Below, piece after piece: positions 26,779 through 35,686 of a stretch of DNA of 60,293 nucleotides. This DNA is from Saprospiraceae bacterium (GTDB lineage: Bacteria; Bacteroidota; Bacteroidia; Chitinophagales; Saprospiraceae), in the NCBI GenBank assembly GCA_016706365.1, contig JADJJU010000017.1:1-60293 (forward strand), written 5' to 3'. A model generated the notes under the pieces. That model was not told the origin of the DNA and did not search any database. It saw only the letters and a list, made by a program, of their open reading frames with translations. The position numbers and the translations under genes were made by a program. How positions within the stretch are numbered: position 1 is the stretch's first letter; every line of letters begins with the position of its first letter.

Positions 26779-27539
26779 CTTTCGTTGACTTTCGCGTGTA
26801 TCGCCTGCACTTTCTGCTGGATATCGCTTAGTTTTTCATCAATCATATTGTTGATCAATTGTCTGGAGTCAGAGAAGCTGAGATGAGCAAAGTATTCCCA
26901 GATTTCTTTGATATCTGTGAATGGCACTATGTATGGGGCAAACAGCTCATTGTCTGAGAACAACAAGAGGGATTTTTGCGCAGTATTTACCTGAACGCGC
27001 TTGTATACCAGGCCTTCTCCGCGGGTCACGATGACATAGGTGCGTCCGGGCTTGATATAGGATATTTTTTCAACAAAACTGCAGATTACGATCGTTCCTG
27101 TTTCCATTGGCAGCATAGATTCACCCTGAATTTCAAATCCCCTGTAAGTTCCTTCCGGTATGTTTGGAAACCAGATTTTGGGCAGATCGCGGATATATTC
27201 CGGATCCTGGGCGCTTTCCAGATATCCTGCTTCGGCTTTGGTATCTACCAGTTCTATATTGCTGCGATTATCGCGGTCCACTGTGATGGCGAGGACGCGA
27301 AGGTCTTTGTTTCGGATAATTTCGTACTCGTGATGTTCGAGATTTTTGCGCACCAGATCATCCAGGCTTACCTGAAAGATTTCTGCCAGCTTAATCAATG
27401 TGCCCATATTGGGCTCGGCTTTTCCCCGTTCATATTCTGCCAGAGTAGATCTGCCCATTTGCAATTGATCAGATAGCTCTTGCTGAGAAATTCCCTTTTT
27501 ATTTCTGAGGAACTTAAGATTGTTGTGAAACTGTGACAT
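26775..27539 (-). CDS. XRE HTH - S24 LexA-like self-cleaving repressor
   Basis: 254 residues. N-terminal Cro/C1-type helix-turn-helix (8-62, ISQQELSDQLQMGRSTLAEYERG) and C-terminal S24 peptidase. The Ser/Lys dyad is Ser141 (GESMLP) and Lys180 (VYKRV). The probable autocleavage bond is Ala104-Gly105 (KAEAGY). The ATG at 27539 is chosen because the HTH starts there and longer starts would run through dinB. The last 35 residues form a coiled coil. It is divergent to dinB across 93 bp, so the likely role is a damage-responsive repressor of dinB and itself, functionally like LexA. A phage C1 repressor is the alternative, but no phage genes are near. Confidence 0.82.
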   Translation of the reverse strand: MSQFHNNLKFLRNKKGISQQELSDQLQMGRSTLAEYERGKAEPNMGTLIKLAEIFQVSLDDLVRKNLEHHEYEIIRNKDLRVLAITVDRDNRSNIELVDTKAEAGYLESAQDPEYIRDLPKIWFPNIPEGTYRGFEIQGESMLPMETGTIVICSFVEKISYIKPGRTYVIVTRGEGLVYKRVQVNTAQKSLLLFSDNELFAPYIVPFTDIKEIWEYFAHLSFSDSRQLINNMIDEKLSDIQQKVQAIHAKVNER

Positions 27540-27616
27540 TGAGAGTTTATTTGAGTGAGGTCTTACCTGCAAATGTATAAAAAAATATGCACAGACAAAA
27601 TACACGACACAAAAAA

Positions 27617-27631
27617 GTCGTATATTTCGAC
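27617..27631. promoter_or_regulatory. candidate operator in the dinB / XRE-S24 intergenic region
   Basis: GTCG-N7-CGAC (27617-27631), a dyad ending two bases before the dinB ATG (27633). This is a plausible binding site for the divergently encoded repressor, where it would block transcription or translation initiation of dinB. No second copy was found in the 93-bp spacer. Confidence 0.4.
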
Positions 27632-27632
27632 C

Positions 27633-28766
27633 ATGTTTGAGCGGGCAATTGTACATATGGACCTGGATTCCTTTTTTGTTTCCGTAGAATGTCTGAAAAA
27701 TGATGCGCTGCGGGGCAAGCCTCTGATCATTGGTGGCGCCGGAGGACGGGGTGTAGTGGCATCCTGCAGCTATGAGGCAAGGCGCTTTGGGGTACATTCG
27801 GCCATGCCGGTCAAAATGGCCCTCAGACTTTGTCCTGATGCCCTGGTACTCAGGGGAGATATGGAAGATTATTCAAAGCATTCCGCCATCGTGACAGATA
27901 TCATTGCTGAACGTTCGCCGATGTTTGAGAAGACCTCGATTGATGAATTTTACATGGATCTGAGCGGAATGGATCGTTATTTTGGCTGTTACAAATGGTC
28001 CAATGAGCTGCGGGATTTCATCATAAAAGAAACGGGACTTCCGATTTCCTTTGGCCTCTCTATCAACAAGACAGTCTCCAAGATCGGCACGGGAGAAGCC
28101 AAGCCCAATGGCAAGATTCAGATAGCTCCAGGAAATGAAAAACAATTTCTGGCGCCTTTATCTACCAATAAAATTCCGGGAGTGGGCAAAGAGACTTACA
28201 AGCGACTGAGCTTCATGGGGGTGCGCACTGTAAGAATTCTCAGCGAGATTCCCGTCAAACTCCTGGAGCGGGAATTTGGCATCATGGGCAAGTCGCTTTG
28301 GCAGAAAGCCAATGGCATTGACTATGCACAGATCGAGCCCTATACTGAGCAGAAAAGCATGAGCAGTGAGCGCACCCTGAGCGAAGACACCCTGGATCTG
28401 GAAAAAATCCGCAGGATGATTCGCGACATGACCGACAAACTGGCATTTGAATTACGCAAAGATCAGAAGCTATGCTCTTGTGTGACGGTCAAAATCCGCT
28501 ATGCCGACTTTAATACTTATACCAAACAAAAGAAAATAGCCTACACCGCCAGCGATAAAGAGCTTTGTAAACAAGCACTCAGTCTGTTTGAATCGGTGTA
28601 TGAACGCCGCCAACTAATACGACTGATCGGAGTGAAATTCAGCGGAATGGTGCACGGCTCACCCCAGATAAGATTGTTTGAAGACACGGAAGAACAGGTT
28701 CAGCTCATGCAGGCCATGGATCGGATACGGAATCGTTTTGGAAAAGACTCCATTCACTGGGCCTGA
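27633..28766 (+). CDS. dinB: DNA polymerase IV (Y family)
   Basis: Translesion polymerase of 377 residues. Catalytic acidic residues are Asp10/Asp12 (HMDLDSFF) and Asp104/Glu105 (SIDEFYMDLSG). The thumb HhH region is IPGVGKETYKRL, and the little-finger domain starts near MSSERTLSEDT. The ATG at 27633 (MFERAIVHMD) fits the family start; the in-frame ATG at 27555 would add 26 residues overlapping the promoter. Probably damage-inducible through the adjacent self-cleaving repressor. No clear beta-clamp motif was identified at the C-terminus. Confidence 0.92.
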   Translation: MFERAIVHMDLDSFFVSVECLKNDALRGKPLIIGGAGGRGVVASCSYEARRFGVHSAMPVKMALRLCPDALVLRGDMEDYSKHSAIVTDIIAERSPMFEKTSIDEFYMDLSGMDRYFGCYKWSNELRDFIIKETGLPISFGLSINKTVSKIGTGEAKPNGKIQIAPGNEKQFLAPLSTNKIPGVGKETYKRLSFMGVRTVRILSEIPVKLLEREFGIMGKSLWQKANGIDYAQIEPYTEQKSMSSERTLSEDTLDLEKIRRMIRDMTDKLAFELRKDQKLCSCVTVKIRYADFNTYTKQKKIAYTASDKELCKQALSLFESVYERRQLIRLIGVKFSGMVHGSPQIRLFEDTEEQVQLMQAMDRIRNRFGKDSIHWA

Positions 28767-28795
28767 TGTTAAACTCCAAATGAAGAAAGAGCTAA

Positions 28796-29066
28796 TTTGA
28801 AGTTGAAATAATCCCGCCTTAGAGAATAATCCGTAAAAAATGGTTTTGAGTGAAGCGACCAAGGCTGTCACTGTGTGAGCATTAGCTGAGTTTAAACAGT
28901 TGCAGAGATGACCTGTGATCATTAAGAAGGAACAAGAAGGGCTAAAAGCGAGTTTGACAGACTTAGCGAAAGGAAAACGCATTTTTAGGATTAGGCTCTA
29001 CAGCGGGAATGGTTTTTGTTTACTTTTTGCCATTTCAAAAAGTAAAAGCCGTGCCGGCTCGAGGCA
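28796..29066 (+). repeat. dispersed non-coding repeat, copy 1 (internally deleted)
   Basis: Fills most of the 421-bp gap between dinB and tdk. It shares long matching blocks with the reverse complement of 44088-44488: CGTAAAAAATGGTTTTGAGT, AGAGATGACCTGT, GCGAGTTTG/AGCAGGCTTAGCGAAA-like blocks, CGCATTTTTAGGATTAGGCT and a terminal stem TACTTTTTG-CCATTT-CAAAAAGTA. It lacks about 130 bp (the covarying hairpin module) present in copy 2. No conserved open frame is seen. Confidence 0.75.
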
Positions 29067-29187
29067 AATTAGAAGTAAAGAATTCCAAGGATTTTAATTA
29101 GAAATAGAAAATCACTTTGTTTGAATACATTCTAACTGTGTTCTTTTAGACACTCAATTCTATATTAATTATTTACACGAACCCGGA

Positions 29188-29781
29188 TTAATGTCTCTTT
29201 GGAAAAGTGAGGATATTTCCCATAGAAAAACACTTGCGGCAACGCGGCTCATAACTATCCTTGGCCCCGAGAAGAACCGTCTCTTCATTTTCCACCAGAC
29301 GATAGGAATGAGTAGCAAGATTACCACAATGAGGGCAAATGGCATGTACCTTTGTAATATATTCGGCAACAGCCAGTAATTCCGGAACCGGTCCGAAAGG
29401 AAGACCTTTGAAATCCATATCCAGGCCGGCAATGATGACGCGTTTTCCATTCAATGCAAGATCCTGACACACTTGTACCAGATGTTGCTCAAAAAACTGA
29501 GCCTCATCGACACCGACTACTTCAGCATTTTCAGAAAGAGAAAGCATGTTGCGTGTATGATCCAGAGGCATGGACAGCATCGCATTTTCATCATGAGAAA
29601 CCACCTCATCTGTACTGTAACGAATATCGCGGGCTGGCTTGAAGAGCATGACCTCCTGATTGGCAAACCGGGCACGCTTTAGCCTTCTCAGAAGCTCTTC
29701 CGTTTTGCCGGAAAACATGGACCCGCAGATCACTTCTATCCACCCACTGCGCTGACCTTTGAAAAACGGCTCCAGAAACAT
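29188..29781 (-). CDS. tdk: thymidine kinase
   Basis: Type II thymidine kinase (salvage: thymidine to dTMP). P-loop GSMFSGKT (20-27), Walker-B-like DEAQFF, and zinc-binding pairs CPHCG and CRKC in the lasso domain. The ATG at 29781 (MFLEPFFKGQ) matches the Bacteroidota family start; an upstream ATG at 29847 adds 22 unconserved residues. It lies head to head with the 300-residue hypothetical gene. Confidence 0.93.
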   Translation of the reverse strand: MFLEPFFKGQRSGWIEVICGSMFSGKTEELLRRLKRARFANQEVMLFKPARDIRYSTDEVVSHDENAMLSMPLDHTRNMLSLSENAEVVGVDEAQFFEQHLVQVCQDLALNGKRVIIAGLDMDFKGLPFGPVPELLAVAEYITKVHAICPHCGNLATHSYRLVENEETVLLGAKDSYEPRCRKCFSMGNILTFPKRH

Positions 29782-29911
29782 GCCAAATTCTTTGTAGTTG
29801 AGGTAATAATCCTGCGAAGATTGCTGTTTTAAATTCGTCCATCGCAAGAAGGGCTACAAATATTATAAAAAGCTGTAATTTTAATGCACATAAACAAAAG
29901 ATATTCATAGG

Positions 29912-30814
29912 ATGAACCTGACGAAGACCCGACAATTATCAGCCGATTTGCTCAAATTACTCAAACAAGTGTACGAACAAAACGGTGCCAGCAATTTGGA
30001 AAAAGATCTCCTCAAAGAAAATTTGAGAGAATTGTACAAAGCTATAGACGAAAGCGAGGTGGAGGAAAATAAAAACTCCAACGGATACCACAAGGAAGTA
30101 GAAACGCCACAGACACAAGCACCCGAAATTAAGGAGAGTATCTCTTCTCCGGAAGCTGTGCAAGAACTGATTCAGGAAATCAGAACGGAAGCTATCAGAA
30201 CGGCAGAACAACCGATAATCAGCTCTTTTACATTTCTGGATGAGCAGCCGGAAGAGATAGAAGAGGAAGAAGAAATGGAAGAACCGATACTCTTACAAGA
30301 AGACGAAAAGGAAATATATACAGCACCCGAACCGGAGCCGCTCATTACTCAGGTAGAAAAAGAAATACCGCAGATTCAGGAATACAAAACGGAGCCAATT
30401 TCTGTTCCGGAACCTACGCCTGATCCTGTGCAAATAGCCAGGGAAGCAGAGCCGGTATATCAGCAACCGACACCAGAACCGGCAAGGTCCGGTTTTTATA
30501 TGTCCTCAGAAACGGAGGAGCTGTTTACGACAAAGATTGCAAAAGAGCTTTCAGATAAGCTCAGTCAGTCACATTTGCCGGATTTACACAAAGCATTTGG
30601 ACTCAATGACAGATTGCTGACGATCAGCGAACTGTTTGGAGGAGATCCCGCGGCATTTAAAGAGTCAATGGATACATTGAATACTTACAGCCATTTTGAT
30701 CAGGCAAAAAGGTATCTTGCTGAGAATGTGATAGATAAATATCGCTGGACACAACCGGGCAAAAAGGATTCTGCGAGACATTTGATTCAATTGATCCGAC
30801 GTAAATACTTATAG
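29912..30814 (+). CDS. hypothetical protein with acidic Pro/Glu linker and ordered C-terminal domain
   Basis: Not recognised by name. A short helical N-terminus (1-50), then about 140 residues rich in Glu, Pro and Gln (largely disordered, with EEEEEMEEP), then a compact C-terminal domain of about 100 residues with DLHKAFGLNDRLLTISELFG and HFDQAKRYLAENV. The C-terminal block looks conserved and helical and is probably the functional part. No signal peptide or membrane segment. It is followed after 3 bp by a rhomboid protease in the same orientation, so the two are probably cotranscribed. Confidence 0.7.
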   Translation: MNLTKTRQLSADLLKLLKQVYEQNGASNLEKDLLKENLRELYKAIDESEVEENKNSNGYHKEVETPQTQAPEIKESISSPEAVQELIQEIRTEAIRTAEQPIISSFTFLDEQPEEIEEEEEMEEPILLQEDEKEIYTAPEPEPLITQVEKEIPQIQEYKTEPISVPEPTPDPVQIAREAEPVYQQPTPEPARSGFYMSSETEELFTTKIAKELSDKLSQSHLPDLHKAFGLNDRLLTISELFGGDPAAFKESMDTLNTYSHFDQAKRYLAENVIDKYRWTQPGKKDSARHLIQLIRRKYL

Positions 30815-30817
30815 ATC

Positions 30818-31495
30818 ATGGCATTCTTCCAATCAGGAACCAAACGATTTGGCTGGAGTCTCAAAAAAGCCTTTCAGATTATCCTTATTCTTTGGATAAT
30901 ACATTTGATTCAGGTGGTACTAGGAACATCTTTCTACCAATTCGGAGGGCTATACCCCCGCGAGATTTACGGATTGAAAGGAATTCTGCTTTCACCCCTG
31001 CTTCATGGAGATTTTATGCATTTAATTTCCAATTCAGCACCGCTTTTCGTCCTTACCACCATCATATTATTTTTCTATACCTCGGTAGCGTACAGGTCAA
31101 TTTTTCTCATTTACATCCTGACCGGACTGGCTGTTTGGTTATTCGGCAGACCTGTCTTTCATATTGGTGCGAGTGGGGTTGTGTACGGAATGGTGGCATT
31201 TGTGTTCTGGAATGGGATTTTTCTCAGGAATATAAAATCTATTGCCCTTTCACTGATAGTAGCTGTCTTGTACAGCGGAATGTTTTACGGTGTACTGCCT
31301 AATGAAGAAGGCATTTCCTGGGAAAGCCATTTATTGGGAGCACTTGTAGGGATAATGGTCTCATACATGGTAAAGCGAAGACTAAAAAAGGAATATATCG
31401 AAAGCCAGCCTGTCATCTATGATACAGACGAGCCATCAAAGCCCTTTTTTAACTCTGATGTTTTTGACAAAAAGCGCAATGATCCCTGGACCTGA
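30818..31495 (+). CDS. rhomboid-family intramembrane serine protease
   Basis: Six-helix membrane protease of 225 residues. Catalytic Ser119 in HIGASGVVYG and His171 in SHLLGALVG. The HGDFMHLISN loop (63-72) is the family motif after the first helix. A basic C-terminal tail follows. Substrate unknown. The 3-bp spacing to the upstream Pro/Glu-rich protein suggests a functional or at least transcriptional link. Confidence 0.88.
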   Translation: MAFFQSGTKRFGWSLKKAFQIILILWIIHLIQVVLGTSFYQFGGLYPREIYGLKGILLSPLLHGDFMHLISNSAPLFVLTTIILFFYTSVAYRSIFLIYILTGLAVWLFGRPVFHIGASGVVYGMVAFVFWNGIFLRNIKSIALSLIVAVLYSGMFYGVLPNEEGISWESHLLGALVGIMVSYMVKRRLKKEYIESQPVIYDTDEPSKPFFNSDVFDKKRNDPWT

Positions 31496-31812
31496 TAAGG
31501 TTTTTTCTCCCTTCAAACGACTAATGATATTTATTAAATAAGTTCAGATCTGATTTCAAAATCGGATCCTGCTATTTATTCCAGGCGCCCCTCAACTCCA
31601 GTCCCCAGGCGAGTATTTTTGCAACATCTCCGGTGAATTTCAATGCCCTCCTATATCAAAATGCTGCACTTGATTTGCTGTGAAAAAAATGACGTTTCAA
31701 ATTCAATTTTCAATTGTCTTGCTTTTGCAATAATCAACATTAAATGAAGGTTTTATCCTTGTTTTGAATCATGTACTCTGTATACTTTATTCTCATCCCA
31801 AAACCTCCTTTC
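31496..31812. other. intergenic, 317 bp, nothing specific seen
   Basis: Spacer between tandem plus-strand genes. No RNA gene, clear terminator or repeat was found; it presumably holds the promoter of the DUF4139 gene. Confidence 0.4.
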
Positions 31813-33402
31813 ATGAAACAATTACTGATCTTTTTTCTCTGCATTTCTGGTCTTGATTATTCTTTAGGTGCAGCCGACACTTTAAAAATAATATCTGCTA
31901 TTGATGCAGTTACAGTATATCGCAGCGGGGCGACGCTTAATAGAAAGGCAAGCGCACAATTGCCTAAAGGAATTTCCGAATTAAAACTGACGAAATTACC
32001 CTTGGGAATGGATAGCAAAAGCTTTCAAGCTACTGTCAGTAAAGGATTTGCAATTTTAAGTGTTACTCCTGCTACAGAGAATGAGCCTGCTGTATCCAGT
32101 GCAGAAGCAGATGATTTAGCTAAGAAAATGAAAGATTTTGATCTTAAAATAAAACTGGAAAAAGCCACTCAGGAAAGTCTTAAAGAAGAAGAGTCATTAT
32201 TAATGACAAATCGTCAAATTGCTTCTTCGACTTCAGGAATTACCGGCTCACAGCTCGAGCAAGTCACTACTTATTTCAGAACCAGGATGAGTGCCATCAA
32301 AACAGAAAAAGTTTATTCAGATGAACGCTTGTCAGAATTGCAAATGAAGAGAGATTCCTTGAAGGCTGCACAACAAATAATAATTAATAAGCAACCCGGG
32401 GCTTCCAGTAAAAGTATGACGCTTAAAATTTTGGCAATGAATGCCGGGAAGGTAGAGATTGATATTCAATATTTTATGCGAAATGCTTCATGGGTAAGTT
32501 CATTTGATCTCCGTGTGGCTGACATCACTCAGGCCATGCAGGTTGATTATAAAAGTGATATTAATAACAATACAGGAGAAAACTGGGATCAGGTCAGGCT
32601 GACATTGTCAACGGGCAATCCGGTAAGAAGCAATATTGCTCCCAATATTGAAACCTGGTGGTTGGAGTACCAATATCTGGTTGGTCAGGAGAAAGTAGCA
32701 GCAGAAGATCTGGCTAATGTTCGATATAGAACTCAAGTTAGAGGGGCGACATCTGAGGAAGCCCTTAATCCGCCAATTGCCACTGTTTCAGAAAATGTTA
32801 CTGCTACTGAGTTTAAATTAGAAGAACGATATTCAATTCCTTCCGGAACGGGCTCGAACCTGATATTACTTGAGACAAAAGAAGTTCCGGTTAATTATTC
32901 CTATACAGTAATTCCAAAGAAAAACAATCTGGCTTATCTGACAGCGGCATTAACCAATCTGGAAACACTCAATCTGAGCTCAGGAAAAGCAAATATCTAC
33001 TTCGGCCAAAGTTATGTAGGTGAAACTAACATAGACTTATCCGAAGCTAAGGATACGCTGAATATCAGCCTCGGAGCAGATATTGCGATTGCTGTTTCGC
33101 GTGAGAAAGTGAAGGATAAAAGCACTAAAAACTTCTTTGGAACCAAGGTTGAAGAGACTCATACCTGGTTGATCAGGCTTAAAAACAACAAGGCCAGAGA
33201 TATTCAGATAAAAGTCCAGGATCAGATTCCTGTGAGCAAGGAAGAGGACATTGAGGTAAAATCAGAGCTCTCTGATAATGCCCAATTGGATCCCGAAACA
33301 GGCATTGTTACCTGGAATCAAAACCTGAAATCTGGAGAGACGAAAGAATTAAGGATTTCTTATAAAGTGCGATATAGTAAAGGGAAGACACTGAATCTGT
33401 AA
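31813..33402 (+). CDS. DUF4139 / MuiA-like secreted protein
   Basis: 529 residues with a signal peptide (MKQLLIFFLCISGLDYSLGA). The N-terminal beta domain begins ISAIDAVTVYRSGATLNR, a coiled coil lies at about 95-200, and a DUF4139 beta domain covers the C-terminal half (VNYSYTVIPKKNNLAYLTA). The family is annotated as mucoidy-inhibitor-A-like; its function is unknown. The ATG at 31813 is chosen over 31771 because only it gives a clean signal peptide. A heptad repeat begins 2 bp after the stop. Confidence 0.75.
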   Translation: MKQLLIFFLCISGLDYSLGAADTLKIISAIDAVTVYRSGATLNRKASAQLPKGISELKLTKLPLGMDSKSFQATVSKGFAILSVTPATENEPAVSSAEADDLAKKMKDFDLKIKLEKATQESLKEEESLLMTNRQIASSTSGITGSQLEQVTTYFRTRMSAIKTEKVYSDERLSELQMKRDSLKAAQQIIINKQPGASSKSMTLKILAMNAGKVEIDIQYFMRNASWVSSFDLRVADITQAMQVDYKSDINNNTGENWDQVRLTLSTGNPVRSNIAPNIETWWLEYQYLVGQEKVAAEDLANVRYRTQVRGATSEEALNPPIATVSENVTATEFKLEERYSIPSGTGSNLILLETKEVPVNYSYTVIPKKNNLAYLTAALTNLETLNLSSGKANIYFGQSYVGETNIDLSEAKDTLNISLGADIAIAVSREKVKDKSTKNFFGTKVEETHTWLIRLKNNKARDIQIKVQDQIPVSKEEDIEVKSELSDNAQLDPETGIVTWNQNLKSGETKELRISYKVRYSKGKTLNL

Positions 33403-33403
33403 A

Positions 33404-33446
33404 GAAGAAGTTAGTTATTGGCCGTTAGCTGTTGGCAAACAGCCGG
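33404..33446. repeat. 7-bp-period repeat directly after the DUF4139 stop
   Basis: Units GAAGAAG, TTAGTTA, TTGGCCG, TTAGCTG, TTGGCAA followed by ACAGCCGG. The reverse complement nearly matches the array at 57570-57611: both have GGCTGTT-TGCCAAC-AGCTAA-GGCCAAT in the same order. Confidence 0.75.
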
Positions 33447-33633
33447 AATGAAAGGTTGAAGCAGCCAGCTATTAGATAACACCCAAAGAGATGAAGACTA
33501 AGGATGTCTCAGGAAGCCACTAAAATCTTGTTTGTCGTTGGAAATGAGGCATCTGTATATTATTTGTTTCTAAAGTGGTTCCATTCTTAGGCATTTTCAA
33601 GCCATTGGGCTTATATTTAAACCAAAATCAGAT

Positions 33634-33893
33634 ATGCAAAGGAAAGTTCGTACTACGGGATGCGCCCGATTTTTTATGGTTCTCATTGTACTGATACCAT
33701 TGGCATTCATTGGCGCTTCCTTATATCAGGGTAAAAATCCGCTTCAGGCATTTGGATCGCTTTTTGGCAAGCAATCAACTGAAGAAGAAAAGCCGGCGAG
33801 CAACAGCAATTCTTCAGATGAAGTAAGTGTTGAAGCTTTACAGCAAAAATAGATTCTCTGGAAAAAGAATTGAAGGATTGTAAAAACAAATAA
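33634..33893 (+). CDS. small membrane protein with probable frameshift before a coiled-coil tail
   Basis: The open frame 33634-33852 gives 72 residues: a basic N-terminus, one transmembrane helix (about 14-30) and an acidic Ser-rich tail ending VEALQQK. The stop follows an A5 run. The -1 frame continues IDSLEKELKDCKNK to a TAA at 33891-33893, a heptad-like coiled coil that extends the preceding helix naturally. One missing A in the assembly, slippage on the A-run, or a recent mutation would each explain it. Function unknown. Confidence 0.55.
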
Positions 33894-34141
33894 CGCTGGC
33901 TTTTTTCATTTTAAACCTTCATGGTGAAAGCTTTGCAGAAGTATTTAAGCATCAGTTATTTCAATCTTTTTTGATGTTTCCTTACATGAATCTGTTTAAA
34001 TTGTATTCTTTTGCGGTGGAATTGTGACAGCGCCCTGATCAGAGTAAAAATGTTCCGAACAATCCGGGCAAAACACACAGGAAAAAGAAGCCATAGACAA
34101 ATCGAAGACACGATTTCAGACACATAAAATTAAAAAGACTC

Positions 34142-35107
34142 ATGATTAAAATTTTGGCAAATGATGGTTTGCATCCTGACGGTAAACTCCTTTTGGATGA
34201 GGCTGAAGTAGAAGTAGATATCGTAAAATATCCGCAGGAAGAACTTGCAAAAGTACTGCTCAATTATGATGGTCTGATCGTAAGATCTGCAACCAAAGTA
34301 AGAAAAGAGCTAATTGATGCGGTTCCTAATTTAAAAATTATAGGTCGCGGCGGTGTGGGAATGGATAATATCGATGTAGAGTATGCGAGGAGCAAAGGCA
34401 TACATGTATTTAACACTCCTGCCTCTTCATCCAAGTCAGTTGCGGAGCTCACATTTGCACATATATTTTCGCAGGCACGCTTTCTATATCAGTCCAACAG
34501 ACAAATGCATATCAATGGTGAAACAGAGTTTACCAACATGAAAAAGAGTTTTTCGAAAGGAATTCTTTTGAGTGGTAAAAAACTGGGAATCATCGGGTTC
34601 GGTCGTATCGGTCAGGAAGTTGCTAAAATAGGAATTGGAATAGGAATGCAGGTGTATGCTGCAGATCCATTTGTAGATGAAGGAAATATTCATTTTGAGA
34701 TTTATGATTCCGGTGATGTATTTCTGGGCATTAAGGTAAAAACAGTTCCTATGGATCGCATTCTGGAGAAGTGTGATATCATCTGTGTGCATGTGCCTCT
34801 GATCAATAATAAAGCTGTAATTGGGAAAGAAGAAATAGCCAGAATGAAGAATGGTGTCATTTTAATCAATACAGCCCGCGGTGGAGTTATTGATGAAGAT
34901 GCGCTTCTGGAAGCGCTGAATAGTGGAAAAGTTGCCGGGGCAGGTCTGGACGTTTATGTAAACGAACCCAAGCCTCGTGCTGATTTGCTTCAGCACCCGA
35001 ATGTATCCAGCACACCGCATATCGGAGCTGAAACAATTGAAGCACAATCCTTTATCGGAATGGAGCTCGCTGAACAAATCATAGATTATTTCGGACTGAA
35101 CCCATAG
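34142..35107 (+). CDS. D-2-hydroxyacid dehydrogenase, probably 3-phosphoglycerate dehydrogenase
   Basis: 321 residues. NAD-binding motif GIIGFGRIGQEV (149-160). Catalytic Arg in NTARGGVID, Glu in NEPKPR and His in STPHIGAET. The GRGGVGMDNIDVEYA segment is typical of short SerA-type enzymes without an ACT domain. If so, it makes 3-phosphohydroxypyruvate, the first step of serine synthesis. No serC is adjacent, so other hydroxyacid substrates remain possible. Confidence 0.85.
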   Translation: MIKILANDGLHPDGKLLLDEAEVEVDIVKYPQEELAKVLLNYDGLIVRSATKVRKELIDAVPNLKIIGRGGVGMDNIDVEYARSKGIHVFNTPASSSKSVAELTFAHIFSQARFLYQSNRQMHINGETEFTNMKKSFSKGILLSGKKLGIIGFGRIGQEVAKIGIGIGMQVYAADPFVDEGNIHFEIYDSGDVFLGIKVKTVPMDRILEKCDIICVHVPLINNKAVIGKEEIARMKNGVILINTARGGVIDEDALLEALNSGKVAGAGLDVYVNEPKPRADLLQHPNVSSTPHIGAETIEAQSFIGMELAEQIIDYFGLNP

Positions 35108-35120
35108 GATCCAGACCCTG

Positions 35121-35633
35121 ATGATTGAGAGCAGAAGGCTAAAGTTAATTCCATTGAATCTCGATATGTTGGATCAATATCTGGCATTGGATGGCTCATT
35201 GGAGGAATCACTTGAACTTATTCCTTATCCAAGGACGATTACAGATGATCTGCATTCAGCACTGAAGCATGTCATCATTCCCCGGGTCCGAATGGGCATA
35301 CAGGATTTTCACTTTTCAACCATCTGGACAGCTATTCACAAGGAAAAACGTGTAATGGTCGGCGATATTTGTTTCAAAGGTAAACCCGATGGAATGGGCA
35401 GAGTGGAGTTGGGGTATGGCACATATCCGGATTTTCAGCAACAGGGATACATGAGCGAAATGGTGGAGGCAATGTCTGCATGGGCATTTGCGCAACCTAA
35501 GGTCAGAGTCGTTCTGGCTGAAACAAGAGAAGACAATAAGGCATCACAAAGAGTATTGGCAAACAATGGTTTTGTTCATTTCGAAACAAAGCTTGAGATG
35601 ATGTGGTGGAAGTTGGTGAAGGGGAAGGATTAA
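35121..35633 (+). CDS. GNAT-family N-acetyltransferase
   Basis: 170 residues, RimJ/RimL-like. Beta strand VMVGDICFKG, the acetyl-CoA loop YPDFQQQGYMSEMV (the Q-x-x-G-x-M/A variant) and the ending ASQRVLANNGFVHFET are typical. It lies 13 bp after the dehydrogenase and is probably cotranscribed. Acceptor substrate unknown. Confidence 0.8.
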   Translation: MIESRRLKLIPLNLDMLDQYLALDGSLEESLELIPYPRTITDDLHSALKHVIIPRVRMGIQDFHFSTIWTAIHKEKRVMVGDICFKGKPDGMGRVELGYGTYPDFQQQGYMSEMVEAMSAWAFAQPKVRVVLAETREDNKASQRVLANNGFVHFETKLEMMWWKLVKGKD

Positions 35634-35686
35634 TATTAAAAACTCCCCCAAACGGTACTATAATACGGAGATACAAAAAGCAGATA

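Noticed and set aside
26775..27539. Prophage remnant around the C1-like repressor
   Set aside because: No integrase, structural phage gene or att-like repeat is nearby, and the partner gene is dinB, so a cellular damage regulator is more likely.
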